Shown piece by piece: positions 24,364 through 43,023 of a DNA stretch of 64,000 bases (position 1 is its first letter; each line of letters begins with the position of its first letter). Source of the stretch: Embiotoca jacksoni (Eukaryota > Chordata > Actinopteri > Embiotocidae); contig JAKOON010000005.1 of the NCBI GenBank assembly GCA_022577435.1, positions 18,312,224 to 18,376,223 of the forward strand. The letters run 5' to 3'. The translations under genes were made by a program, and so were the position numbers. The notes beneath the pieces are model-generated. The model did no database searches. It worked only from the letters and a program-made list of their open reading frames with translations, and was not told the origin of the DNA.

Positions 24364-24898
24364 CAGAGGTGGAAAGTAACTCAGTATGCCACAATTACTC
24401 AAGTATTGTATTTAAGTAGATTTTAGGTAGGCTACTTTACTTGACTACTAATTCTCACGAGGGTTTTATTTCAATAAAATAATCCAATACCTCAACAAAA
24501 ATTGAAATTAAAAAAAATAAAATTAAAATTCTTTCCTCTCCCAGTAATCATCTGACCACCCTTGAGATTTATCTGCTGTTTATAAAACTGGATATAAAGT
24601 AGTTTAAACTAGCTCCACCTGCAGCAGCTACAACAGTAACATGCTGCTTACACATTGATGCTTCACTATTAATAATCTAATGATGTTATATATAATAATA
24701 TATCAGTCAGAGAGACCAAACCAGGACTTTTACTTTCATGCTTTAACTACATTTTGCTTCGGATACGAATGAATTTTTACTGATGTAGGATTTTCCATGC
24801 AGGATTTATACCTTTTTATTTCGTATCGTATTTTTACATTTCTGTATCGGTAGTTTCATTGATCTGAGTAAAAGATCTGAACACTTCTTTCACCTCAG
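24364..24898. mobile_element. probable hAT-like MITE
   Basis: The left end CAGAGGTGGAAAGTAAC and the right end, which reads CTGAGGTGAAAGAAGTG on the minus strand, are imperfect inverted repeats. The interior contains ACTCAAGTA/AAGTAGATTTTA motifs typical of a very common teleost MITE family that begins CAGAGGTGGAAAG. It is about 535 bp with no coding capacity. A target-site duplication was not clear. Confidence 0.55.
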
Positions 24899-26390
24899 AA
24901 AAATTGTAGTTCACTTGAGTCCCTGTCGCAACTTGCAGTTTTGATTTTATTCATGTTTTGTGTGTATTTTATTTTTTTAATTAAGTCTGCTATGTTTTAT
25001 TAACATGTTTATTGTGCTACCTGATGTAATCTCTGCAACAGTAAAAATGGTGAAAAATACCTCATATTTGAAACACTATAAGGTATTTCTTGTCCTATTC
25101 TGCAGACACCATAAAGCCAAAATGAGATACACTCCCCGTAAAATGAAACCACACAATGTGTGTCGGAATCATGAATTCATGGGTCAGTGATTTAAACAAA
25201 AATAATGCAAACACTTCATTACAACAAAATCACTTGGTAAAAGTGGTAAAAGACCATTTTTGTTACATATTATGAGAGATTAATATAAACAGTCACTGTG
25301 CAATAAACAGCGTAAAAAAAAAAATTGTATTTCCACTGCACCTGACTGAGGATAATTTATGGATGCATACGTTTCTTTAAAAAAGAAAGTAAATAAATGA
25401 AAACATGTATTAGCAGATGACTCGTTGGATAAGTGGAGGTTTACTGCCCTCTTGTGACAGAACAGACTATCTGATGTCATGAAATAACAGCTTGTCTTAA
25501 TATTTTCTTTTCTTAGAAATCAAATTGGTTTCCAGGACGTTGGAGTGGAGTCACCAGCAGCTTTAAATAATTTTTTTTTATAATTAGTATTACATGAACA
25601 GTAATTGGTATTACTTCATCAGAAGTCTCTTGTAAAGCTATAACGATTAACTTTATTTAATGGAAGTGCATGAAGTGAAGTAATCACTTCCTTAACTACC
25701 ATTTAAACCGTCTGCAAATTATTCTCTGCGGTATTGTGCAAGAGACCCACAGCAAACGTTTTAACGTCATAGCAGGGAAAGACTGGAGTAACAAATCATG
25801 GCAATGAAGGCATTTCGCATTTAAGTTTCCCATCAGTCCAGTGAGTCACTGACAATAAACTCATACATTGTTAAAGTTATCAGGTACACTGTGCTTTTTC
25901 TGCTATGACCTATCTGGATTAACTATCATCTAAAAATGTTAGATCAAATATGGAGTTATAGGTACTCGAGGACTATGGTACAAACTTCAAAAGTAAAAGT
26001 AAAGGGATCTAAAACTGAGCAGTATTTTATTTGGTTTGTGGTAGGTGGCTAAGTTTCTGCTTTAATTTGCATTTAATCACTGAATATAGGCTTTTGCATT
26101 TGTCGGATAGTGTCCCATTACTATTTTTTTTTTTTTTTTTTTGCTGTTCCTCAAGCACAGCCTCGTGGATAAGATGGCATCTAACCCACCATGAGCGAGA
26201 AATAAAGATTCTTCTGCTTTCACTTTTATTTTCATTCTTTAACATGAATTGGGAGTGTGTGCCAGTCTTTCATTGGTTTCAGTACAAACTTTACGTTTAC
26301 GCATAGATATGCGCATGCAGTGCGCAGGAGGCACCCTCGTGAACACCTTGGAAAACTGACATGGGATTGCCAAATCATTTCCTTGCCTGG
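24899..26390. other. intergenic DNA between rassf8 and kras
   Basis: AT-rich sequence with poly-A/T runs (about 25314-25324 and 26125-26142). No lmntd1-like exon or other gene was recognised. Confidence 0.5.
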
Positions 26391-26394
26391 GAAT

Positions 26395-26440
26395 GACGTC
26401 TCTCCTGCACATTCCAGTTATATTTAGCGCCTATATATAG
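26395..26440 (+). promoter_or_regulatory. CRE-half / MCAT / double MEF2-type motif cluster (possible TATA promoter)
   Basis: Within 46 bp lie TGACGTC (about 26395-26401), CATTCCA (26410-26416, MCAT/TEAD type), TTATATTTAG (26418-26427) and CTATATATAG (26431-26440). Both last motifs match the MEF2 consensus YTA(A/T)4TAR; the second could also serve as a TATA box. The arrangement resembles muscle promoters. Which gene it serves is unknown; kras lies 3.2 kb downstream. Confidence 0.45.
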
Positions 26441-26799
26441 TGGAGTCGCCCCCTAGGCTTTGTTGACTCTGCAGCAGGCAGCAGCAGTCACAGTACTGTA
26501 TGGAGACGTCCTGAAACTCACACTATATAGCAACAATAATGTACGTGAGCATTAAAGTATGAATGCCCATCACTCTGTCTGCTTTCAAATTTAGATTTTG
26601 TTCAGAAAAATACGATAAAATATGCACATATATTAATAACAAAGACCAGCAGGGCTCATATAAATCTACAGTAATAAACCAAACCTCTCTAAAATACCAA
26701 TGGCGTACACACAAATGTGAAAACAGGCGTATTACGGGTTATATTGCGACACAAGAGTGGAGTTATATTCCCCAGACCGGCTGAAATGCCCAGCTATGC

Positions 26800-27720
26800 T
26801 TTCTGGGTAAAGTGCGCCCTGGTATCCGCCCATATTCGCGTAAAGGAGGCCAAACTGAGCAGCTAGGCCGGGGGACGCTGGATCAAATGGAAAGTTCAAT
26901 CGATTAATTTCCCCACTTTTTTTTTTTGTTGTTGTTGTTGTTGCATGTTCCCGCTTGCTTCCGATACGGCGTTTAGACCGACTTAAATGCGGGCGTTTGG
27001 GTGTGAAATAGGAAATGCAGAGATCGTGTGAAACGGGAGGATTATCAGCTTGACTTATTTGGTCGCTACTTCGGACGCGGAACTCCTCCACTCGCTAAAA
27101 GGTAAAAAAAAAAAATAAAACGGATAGGATTATTACAGGTGTGGCGCTTTCGGTGTGTATTGCAAGGTCGTATTGACTCGTGTGACTAGGTGGGCCGCCG
27201 TGTCCGCTGCGTAAACACGCAACAATACAATGGAGTGGAAATGTTAATTTTCGTTGAGAGTGCAAACTACGCCCAATTGTGCACCTAACGCCTGGCCCTG
27301 CAATGCAGACCTGTGGGTTAGCATGTCAATGGCGACTCCAAAAATCTGCCCCGGTCCCCTCTTGAATGGATGATGGTGACCCCCCCCCCCCCCCCCCCTC
27401 ACCCCCGTCGGCGGTGCAGACAAAGCTGAATTAATCGGTGACTTTTTGGTCAAATACGTTTAGTTTAAGCTTGTAGCGGCTTCTTAGCTTCACTGTTGAG
27501 GCTGTGCCCGAGCTCCGGTGCTAAGGTTAGCTCAGTGGCTAAGCGCAGCAGCAGCAGCAGCAGCAGCCCCGGAGCTCGGGAGGCTTTCACGCGAAACCAT
27601 TCAGGGAACCCCGCGGCCGCAGGGCAGCGGATTTAAATCAAATTCCTCCAGCCCCGCTCTCGGTGTTGCCGCCTTGCTTGGACAAAGTGGAGCGGCTTTT
27701 ATTGGAAAAAAAAAAAAAAA
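26800..27720 (+). promoter_or_regulatory. presumed kras promoter / non-coding first-exon region
   Basis: A CpG-containing, GC-richer block upstream of kras with a (CAG)n tract at 27545-27567 and a C-run at about 27380-27398. Vertebrate kras has a non-coding first exon. One possible donor, AAAAG|GTAAAA, is at 27101/27102, but it is weak and I cannot fix the exon. Confidence 0.4.
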
Positions 27721-29634
27721 AAGGCCCGGGTAATTAACAGAGGTGTCAAACTGCTAACAAGTAGCTGCTAATCAATCTCCATTAAATCGTGCTGCTGATT
27801 TTTTTGTTCGGTGTTTTTTTTTTTTTTTTTGGGTATATTCTTGTTGTCGGGAAGGTAGTAAATAAAAGGGTGTGTCAACATAAGGCAAACAACAACCACG
27901 ACTGGCGTTATGTTCACGACACATATTTTTTTTTTCCCCCCCCCTTTAAATTCCACAGCATCATAACTTTTCCACAACAAACTGTGAAGTCCAGTGGGAA
28001 GATGTCAACCCTTAAAAATGCGCTTTAATCATGCTGCTGCACAAATGAGGAGGATGAGAAAACTGAAGCTACTTGTTAGACCGCAAATTTGCTGCACTAC
28101 ATCCCTGTTTGTTTGCTGAATAGATTTGGCAGCTTGTTATACAGGAGCCGCCATTCAAGCCACCCAAGTTCAATTTTCACTGCCTGAAAGGCTGGAAAAG
28201 TGATTCATAAAGGCACGGTGAGCATGTGGCAGAGTGGATCTGGAGAGGTCCGTGAGATTTTTTTTTTTGTCAGTAGTCTCAGGTAAAGATAAATCACAGA
28301 CTGGGTCAGGCCTAGTCTATATAACATGCAACCGATCATCTCGGACAGTGTTGTGAGCACAAACAAGTATACTTTTGTTGGCCAAAATACCTATCAAACC
28401 GCACTCTGGGTTTTTTGTTTGTCTAGACATGGCAATATTATTCAGTAGAGCTCCTCCCTGACTGCAGGCTGTGCAGAGCTGTGAGCAGTATGTACTGTAA
28501 CTTCTGAAAAGGCCAGCTACCACTATTGACGGGTGCTGCTCTACAAAGCAGTCAGACAGCAGAGAGCCTCCCAGTCGCCTGTCAATTTTGGAGCCTTAAT
28601 GTAACGTCATGGATTTCTGCCTGGGGTTGGATTCTGTTGTGTGGCCGCCACTCAGAAAATGCCACCCAATGTGTTGCTGGGTTCAGACTTTTAACTACAT
28701 GTATAGACGATTGTATCTTTTTTTTAATTTTATTTTACCTTGCTACCTGAATATTTTGGATATTGTGAAGCCTGTTATTTTTGTCTCGGGTTTTTATTTG
28801 AGCTAATATTCAGAAAGTGTTTCTTCATCATTTCAGTGACCTTTTTAGGATTGATAATTTAATTCAATATCTAGTAATTTTTGAAGTTAAAATCATCGTG
28901 CAACATGGTCCAAGAACACTTTACAATCACGAGAGAGCACACAGAATGGAAACGAATAACAAAAAAATTTGTTAAAATACTGTTGTTAAAAACCTAGACT
29001 TAAAATATCATATGAACATGAGAAGATTTATTAAATAAAAAGGTTTTTGGCCTAATCCTAAAAGTCGAGAGGGTGTCTGCCTCCTGAACCCAAACTTTCA
29101 AGATTTAATACGGCTGTATTTTTCAGTGTTTAATTTCCCTCATTTGCACATGATCTCATGCAGATTAACCATCATATTGCATTTGTGATGATTGTGGTGT
29201 CTCCTACAAGCTTCTTGTTAAATACTAAAGTGGAGATTTTCGAAATAAAAAAAAAGAAACTTGACGGTGTAAAATCTAATTTTCCAGTGAGTCGGCAGCA
29301 ACAGTTGAGTTTTTGATTTGAGTTACTCACTGGAAGTGATGTCCAGACATTATCATTTTCTCAATCCACGGGCGCAGATTTCCCAGTAAACCGACAGGTT
29401 GTCAAACAGAAACGACAAGCAGTAAATGGAGCTCGATGACTCATGATTCAGTACTCAAAAGAGTTTTAACCATCCACATCAGAGTCTTCTCGTCTTTCTT
29501 TTAGAGCAGAGAGGTTTAAGCATCTGAGAAAGGCTTTGACGATGTCCCCAATGACTTGATACCGTGTGACATGACTACACAATGCGGCACTGTGATGATA
29601 TCATGTAATTAATCTTCTTTTTTTGGACCCACAG
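27721..29634 (+). other. presumed kras intron 1
   Basis: Sequence between the promoter block and the exon with the kras start codon. About 28900-29110 resembles common fish interspersed-repeat sequence (AACACTTTACAATCACG followed by TTTTTGGCCTAATCCTAAAA) but has no clear ends. Poly-T and poly-A tracts are frequent. Confidence 0.45.
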
Positions 29635-29638
29635 GTGA

Positions 29639-35855
<6,217 letters not shown>

Positions 35856-36682
35856 ACCGTCACCCCTTTTCAAGACAGACTAAAAACAAAAGAAACTATG
35901 TTGAACAGTTCAAGTAATACATTTTGTACATTACACTAAATTATTAGCCTCTTTCTCAATACCCACCTTACTGAATACTAAACCTGACCTGAATTTTCTG
36001 CCTTTCTGTTATTTGCTACCTGGACACCGATAAGCTTCATTTTCAGTTTAGTGCCAGTTGCCGACGTGCGTTGGTCCAACAGCCTGATGATTTTGATTTT
36101 ATAGGATTATGATGATGATTTGGGTAATTTTGCGTAACTGCAGAGCTGGGAGCTAATTGCATCACAAATCACATTTTGATGAAATATTCATGAGCGACTT
36201 CTGAGTTAGTATTTCCTTTGCTTGAAAGGTCATGATCTGCAAATGTTCTGTAATGCCCTTTTCAAGTATGGGATGCCAAAGAATGAATTTTCATCCTGCT
36301 GACAAAACAGATATGAAGTAAGGACCAATATTCAGCCAGATGAGCTCCAAATGTCCCAGCCACTGTGTAATGTCCCCCGTCTCTAACAACCTCTAGGTAT
36401 GACTTAGTAATGTCACTGATAAGTATGCATGCAAACTCCTACACTTCTCCGAACGTTTTAACACCCTAATTAGCTATTAATTAATTTTGCAATTTGTCGA
36501 TGCGTTGTACTGTGTGGGAAGTGATTTCTTGCCTACATGAGACGAGATGCGTTTTTCCTTTTCTTTTTGCATGCATTGTGTCCCTGATGACATGGGTATC
36601 ACAAACTGCCTCTGGTTGATGCATTTAAAAGAGCCAGTGACGAGGAACTCTGACTCAAGTGGACATCAGTCAGCTTTTTCAG

Positions 36683-36718
<36 letters not shown>

Positions 36719-38245
36719 TCAATATTTGTATCAATATTTGTAACGAAATTGGCCCTTTTTTGGGGGGGGATGAATGACAAATTCAAAGATCCATGATGAT
36801 TTTTTTTTTAGTCCATTTTTGTAATAATAAAATGAGGCTAGCAGTGGGATTTTTGTGTCGGTCATTTCGTGTTGCAGGATTCTTGCCTCGTTTGACTCTA
36901 CTTGTTGAATCTTTCCTGCATTTTTTTTTTTTTTTTTTTTTTTTTTTTAGGCCAAGGCTCGACTGTAGGATTGTTTTGAATCTTCCTGACAATAATCATT
37001 TCATTGCTATGTGTAACAAAACACCTTTCAGCATACTCCTCCTGGAGGACTTCATATGTGGACAGAATGTTTGTTTGTCGAAATGATAAATTTAAGGATT
37101 GGAGTCTCCCTTAGCTGCCCATACAGGTGTCACATGCTGTGCACGTTTTCCTAAGCTGTTGACTTGACATGCTCGAAAGCGGACAGCATCTTTTTAAAGT
37201 AGGAATATTTGTCTTGGTGTGGAGTCAAAGAGGTTGTTCAAAATGTCCAAATGGATTTTCAGATTCAGTCTCACAGAGCCTTTAAAAGAGTTTCTGGATC
37301 CATTTGCTAAACTGTTGAAATTGTTTGTTGGCTCGCCTTTCAACAGAAATGATTGTCCAGCAAAATGATTCTCACAAAACTTGTGTATCGTAGTGATGTA
37401 ACTGGAACAGATTTTTGTAAATGAGGCAATAATTGCCATAAAATTGGTTTTTTGAGAAAATTGTCTGAATTTATTTAAAAACAGTCCTCGTTTCTTTCTC
37501 GCGTCAACCCATATTTCACCTTTTGTCATTGTATTCACGCACTGTTTGCCTGGGGATTTTTATTTGCCTTTTATCTGCGCATTAGGTGCTACATTTAGAC
37601 GGTAGAAAGAACCACGATCACATTTACTTTGTCCTGCGTGTACTCATGAGATACACAGAATGCTGTTTTTTTTTGTTTTTTTTGGGGGGGGGAGGGGGGT
37701 AAAGTTATTCACAGAAAATCTGGACATGATACGTCTTGCTTTCAGGATTAATGGATTTTGACCCAGTTTATTATTACCTCTTTTTCTCATGAAGTAGATA
37801 ATAACTGTTAATGCAATTTTAATTATGGAACCCTCCTGTTAACAATACTGTTTCAAAAGTAGTTTTACTGTAATGTTTGAAATGTTCCTCTTCCTTTATT
37901 GCGTGCCAACAGCTGATTTCTGAAATGTATCATTTATACCTGGATCGTATTTTAACAACCTTTGTATAGTTGTGATACTGAAAGGTGCATATTTTGTAAA
38001 TTGTGCTTCATTTCGTTGGTGTGTCTAAATGAATGTTGCTTTAATGGAGTTTCACTCCGCTCTGTGTATGTGACTAGAGAGTGTGACTGGGTCCAGGTCT
38101 AGGGAAGTGAATGAATGACCACTTTACAACATACCTGTTGTGGGCAGTGTAGAGTGGTGATCTGATCTCAAATGAGTCTATTTTTTGCCATGAATCTCAC
38201 CACTCCTATTTAATGTGTAATAAAGAACAAAGTAAAGAGGAACCT
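35856..38245 (+). other. kras 3' UTR
   Basis: AT-rich DNA following the 4B stop up to an AATAAA signal at 38219-38224, giving about 2.4 kb. It includes poly-A (about 36686-36714), poly-T (36922-36948) and a G-run (37684-37700). Mammalian KRAS also has a long 3' UTR; the cleavage site here is inferred. Confidence 0.65.
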
Positions 38246-40020
38246 AATTTTCTTTCTTATTGTCTTCTGTTTCTCGTCGCTTCATAGCACTGATTTATTT
38301 AACGTGGAGAGCTAATTGTGCATTTTCTCCGTTACATTACATCACATCAAACTGCTGGAGAACATGAGAGTATAATCATTTTATGGACACTGATGTGCAG
38401 TAACAAATGTCTGAAATGACTTTTTGGCATTTTGTTGTTTTCTTCCTCAAATGTTTGTGGATGATCACAATAATGCTCCCCAGCAGGTGGCACTGTTCAC
38501 TCACTTTGGCAGCTCTGTTTCTCGCAGACCACAAAAATCCATGAAGGAGCTTATCTCTAGCTGTCCACACTTCCAGACGGCCTGGTTTTACCTTTTACAA
38601 GTCATGTGCACCTTCTCAAAATAAACAAGCTCTAAATATATTCCTAAAACAGAGATTAAATAAAAATCGACTGGTGTATTCTAAGCAGAAATGTTCCCTG
38701 TATTTGAAATGAATGGACAGGTATTTTTGGTGACAAGAAATCATTTCATGCATTGGCAAGCTGATTATCTTTGGTGTTTAAAAGAAATGACATCTGAATT
38801 TTCAAAATGAATAAATACAATTAAATATGATTTCACACAGTGGACAGAGAAGCTATTTTAAATAAATGCAAATAAATTGCCTCCTGTCTTTCATAAGATA
38901 AAATACACTTAATTAAGAGGGGCATTACAATTCTTTAATTACCATCATTTAAATGTGTAAGGGCATCAGTTCCATGGAAATGGCACAACTTATTAACCAT
39001 TGTGAAATCAATGCTTTATTATTGTATTAAATGTTATAAAAGGTGACTTATTAAGTGGCTCATTAAACATAAGTAAATTCCAAATTTAGATTTTATTCAG
39101 GGTTCAGTCCAGTTTCCTGATTTGACAAAAACTGTGTTATAGAAGGGTAGTTTAAAAAAAAAGAAGTGCTTTTTTAAATGCAAACATCATTGTTTTGTAT
39201 TGTCTCAGCAACTTGTGTCTTTGGAATAACTTGAGTTCACAGTAGATGTTAAACATGATGCCATATAACACCATATTAGCTAGATTTGGTTATTTAATCC
39301 ACATCAATTGGCCATGATATGAGCCAATTTACCTTAAAACAAATGTATTAATAATTTGCAGAAACAGACTTAACAGATTAACTGATTTGGCTTCAGTGTC
39401 TTATACGGTGTCTATATTATAGTGTTGGTATTGGGCTGCAGAGACCTGAACCTGACCCTTGAATGTGAGTTTTTGCCCGAACCGTGCGTAAAGGGAAATA
39501 AAAAAAACAGATTTCTGGGTGAATCGCTACTTGAACCCACAACGTCGTGTTGAATTTTCCATGTTAGTAGTGATGTGTCATGTTCCAATATGCAGAACTT
39601 GGTCTCCTGTGAATACTGATTATGAGGCACTCGTCAAAAGAACACGTATCTATTCAATTTTGTTTAGGTAGAGCCAAATCACAACACAAGTTATTTCAAG
39701 GCACTCAACACAGGCCACTGGTTGATTGTAATGCACCACTTTCTATGCTCTAAGCTCTATAGGGAGGATGATAAGTAACCCAAACCGCCTCATTTGCAAA
39801 CATGTAACACATTTATTTACACGGAAGAAATAAACTCCTGAGAGTTCACATAACTCTTAATTCTCTTTTTTAATTCTCTTCTCACCCTTTCTTTCGGTTC
39901 AAAGATTGGCAGATACTTGGGCAGTGATTTCTAAGTGCACTCTGGTTTTGTCCTTATTCCCTCTTTAGTTATACCAGATCTGGAAAGTGTTTTCTTTTAA
40001 AACCAAGTTCATCCGTCCGT
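38246..40020. other. intergenic region downstream of kras
   Basis: AT-rich DNA with no gene recognised. About 39660-39740 (GAGCCAAATCACAACACAAG...TTCAAGGCACTC) resembles a common teleost interspersed-repeat fragment, without clear borders. Confidence 0.45.
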
Positions 40021-40029
40021 CCTCTTGAA

Positions 40030-40590
40030 TATTGTTCTCTTGAACGTAATATCTCAAGTACATCCTGACACAATTTCTTCAAAATTGGTAAAAACGTTCA
40101 CTTGATACCAGCGATGAACTGATACGATTTTGGTGATCGAAGGCAGAAGGTCGAGGTGACTGTGACCTGACATTGACGCATGCTCGTGAGCACAATATTT
40201 CAGGAACGCCCGGAGAGAATTTCTTCAAATTTGTCACAAATGTTCACACTGCCTCAACAATGAACTGATTCGATTTTGATGGCAAAGGTCAAAGGTCACG
40301 TTCACTGTGACCTTTCGTTTTTCCCCCATTCTTGTGAATGCAATATCTCCAGAATGCCCCGAAGAACATTCTTCAAATTTGGCACCAATGGTCACTTGGA
40401 CGCGAGGGTGACGTGTATTTATTTTGGTAATCAAAGGTCAAAGGTCAAGGTCAACATGACCTCTTGTCTGTCCTTTTTCACCCATTCTATTATAGTGTAC
40501 ACAATATTTCATGAAAGCGAAGAGGAAATTTCTTCAAATGTGGCACAACAATTCAATTGGACTCATTTGACACACAAATCTGATTCATCA
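40030..40590. repeat. degenerate tandem repeat with AGGTCA direct repeats
   Basis: About four diverged units of 120-150 bp share an order of motifs: CAATATCTC, then TTTCTTCAAATTTGG, then TTCACTTGG, then GAACTGAT-CGATTTTGGTG, then CAAAGGTCAAAGGTCA, then TGTGACCT. A DR1-type AGGTCA-A-AGGTCA is at 40286-40298, and a triple AGGTCA array is at 40435-40453. Confidence 0.65.
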
Positions 40591-41299
40591 ATATTTTCTT
40601 CCCTGAATTTGAACAAATTTAGAATAACCTCAGATCATGCATACGAACAAATGATAACTGCCTGCTGCCTTAGGAAATGTTAACACACACCTTTTAGCAT
40701 ATTAAAACTGAATTAATTAAAAAGGGATTAAATCGAAAAATGTTAATTTACTAATACATTGACCAAATACGCTAACCATTAAATTGACACCCTTTAAGCC
40801 ACATCAATTATTGTCTTAATTGAAATTATTCACACATTGACAGATCATTTCAAATACTATTGTAGCTAATTAGATTTGTATTCGGGGCACCATTTTCTGT
40901 TTAACAGAAAGACCCAAGATATGATTTTAATAGGCTGCATAGGCCTATATAAAAGTTTTGAGTCAACATAGTCTGAACCGTGACTTCTGCATTCAGAGAT
41001 TTCTTTCAATATCTTCCAGGAAATACACAAAAACAAGTACTTGGTCGATAAAGATATTTATTGAACAATATTTACACCAAGAATAAACTATATGAATATT
41101 TATTGTAGCGTATGGATCATGGATGTCATGGACAGGATTTCTGAGCTATAGCGGAGTAATGGTGGGCACGAATAATAGGTAGGTTATTAAAAACAGAGCT
41201 AGTTCCTGATGTAAATGAGAGATTATGAATTTTAGAATTGGATAAATCAGCTATCAGACATAAACCCAATGGATCAAAGAACTCAGATAGATTCTGCCT

Positions 41300-41597
41300 A
41301 CTGGAGGGTGGTCCCATCTTTACAGGAGGGTGGTCCCATCTTTACTGGAGGTGGTCCCATCTTTACTAGAGGTGGTCCCTTCTTTACTAGAGGTGGTCCC
41401 ATCTTTACTGGAGGTGGTCCCATCTTTACTGGAGGTGGTCCCTTCTTTACTGGAGGTGGTCCCATCTTTACTAGAGGTGGTCCCATCTTTACTGGAGGTG
41501 GTCCCTTCTTTACTGGAGGTGGTCCCATCTTTACTGGAGGTGGTCCCTTCTTTACTGGAGGTGGTCCCATCTTTACTGGAGGGTGGTCCCAGTCATC
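41300..41597. repeat. 21-bp minisatellite, about 13 copies
   Basis: The unit is GGTGGTCCCATCTTTACTGG plus A, varying at CAT/CTT and CTGGA/CTAGA. Copies at the two edges carry one additional G. Because 21 is divisible by 3, the forward frames read periodically as GGPIFTG or VVPSLLE and a minus frame as VKMGPPP. These are not evidence of a protein. Confidence 0.9.
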
Positions 41598-42285
41598 CAG
41601 ACAAGCTTCTTTCCTGCGGACCTCCATGCAGATGTCAGAGGCCTGGAGTTTGGCATCGTGCTGTGGGTGTTGACTCCCGCAGCTGGTGTCCCGTCCAGGC
41701 TTCTTCTGCTGGTCTTGTGGTGCATCTTTCCCAGTAGAACCATTCTCGTTCTTCACTTGGCTTAAAGTTTTCTTATAATAAGAAATATAGAGCGTGGTAA
41801 CCGGAAAACGGAAAAAAATTGGAAAGTGTGAGAATAATTTAGACAGAGAGCGAAGAAGAGAAAAAGCCCGCGTTCAGTCTGAGGTCTACAGTTTTTATGA
41901 ATGGCCCGGCTGCAGGCGGGATCAAGTGTCAGATGACCAATCACTGAGCCCGCTCTGAAAAGAGGGAGAATGCTTTTAAGAAAAGGGCTAAGAATAAAAG
42001 TTTATTACTCGTCCACCATGACTAAAGTTAAACACTTGTTGTTATCAGTCACACAAATACTTCATACAAGTTTATATTGTTAGCCAATATGAGTAACTAA
42101 AGACAGGCAGAGAGTATGCAGATTAACTATATAAGCAAGGCTTATAAACATCAATGATATGTATATGTGTTATTAATTTGCATGAGAAACAAACCGAGAA
42201 TAAAACCTTATATTTGCATTATAGTTTCAGCTTGAATATTGAGTTTGTCATTGTGGAGTTGTAACAATGTTCCACTATAGGGCAG

Positions 42286-42348
42286 CAGACATTTGATGTC
42301 TGGATAGTTTCACCTTGTGGGGCTGACGGAAGGGTCAGCCCCACAAGG
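42286..42348. repeat. two adjacent perfect hairpins
   Basis: The first is CAGACAT (42286-42292), loop TTG, ATGTCTG (42296-42302). The second is CCTTGTGGGGCTGAC (42313-42327), a 6-nt loop, and its exact reverse complement (42334-42348). An 11-bp tandem CTGGTCCACAG duplication follows directly at 42351-42372. Confidence 0.85.
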
Positions 42349-43023
42349 GGCTGGTCCACAGCTGGTCCACAGCATGAGACAGAGTCAAACCCTAGCCGAA
42401 AAGGGAGAAAATGTTTATTCGCCCCGGTGAGTTTTATGACGTGAAAGCCTTCGGGAGTTTATCTGTAGACCAGTGGTGTCCTGGGTCGTAAGTTCTTGTG
42501 ACTTCAGGATCACCTGATGCTCTATTGAAGAGGATGTCTTGCTACACTATATAAATATTGAAATAAATTAGCTAACCTTTTTTTTTTTTTTTTTTAGTTT
42601 TTTTTTTTAACATCTATGAACACCAGGCTATTTTTTAGGATATTTCACCACTTTTACTTTTAAGCTCATATTTCGGTCATTGTTGCCCCTGTGATATTTG
42701 CTAATACCTCAGCTGTACACTACAACTGAGGCCCATGAATACGTTGTTATCATTGTTTCTTTTTTCATACAAGGTGGGATGTGATGTCAGCCCTATTCTG
42801 GAGACAGTACAGAGGTCAGCTGTGATTTTAAAACTGGACAAGCGTACAGAGAAACGGCGGGTATCATCAGAAAGAGGAAGTTCTGCTGTTTATTTTTGAT
42901 CGAGGCTACAGTACGTTGCGAAGTGTTCAGGAGTTTGGGAATTATTCAATTAGGTGTAGGGACGGTGGGGAGGAGGGGGGCGGGGGGGAGCGCTACAACT
43001 TTGATTATCTCCGCAACGCTTCG

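Larger units (their letters stand above)
40591..42895. other. unassigned segment lying between the two AGGTCA-repeat blocks
   Basis: Apart from the minisatellite and hairpins listed separately, no gene is seen. The block interrupts a repeat family present on both sides, so it may be an insertion. Confidence 0.4.

Noticed and set aside
26732..27091. 119-codon minus-strand open frame upstream of kras
   Set aside because: It includes a run of Thr from a simple repeat, matches nothing recognisable and spans the presumed promoter.
41300..41597. Regular repeats resembling a CRISPR array
   Set aside because: Direct 21-mers without spacers in an animal genome; it is a minisatellite.
41298..41756. 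152-codon minus-strand and 134/135-codon plus-strand open frames over the minisatellite
   Set aside because: They exist because a 21-bp unit without stops repeats in phase. Flanking unique parts show no recognisable domain or splice sites.
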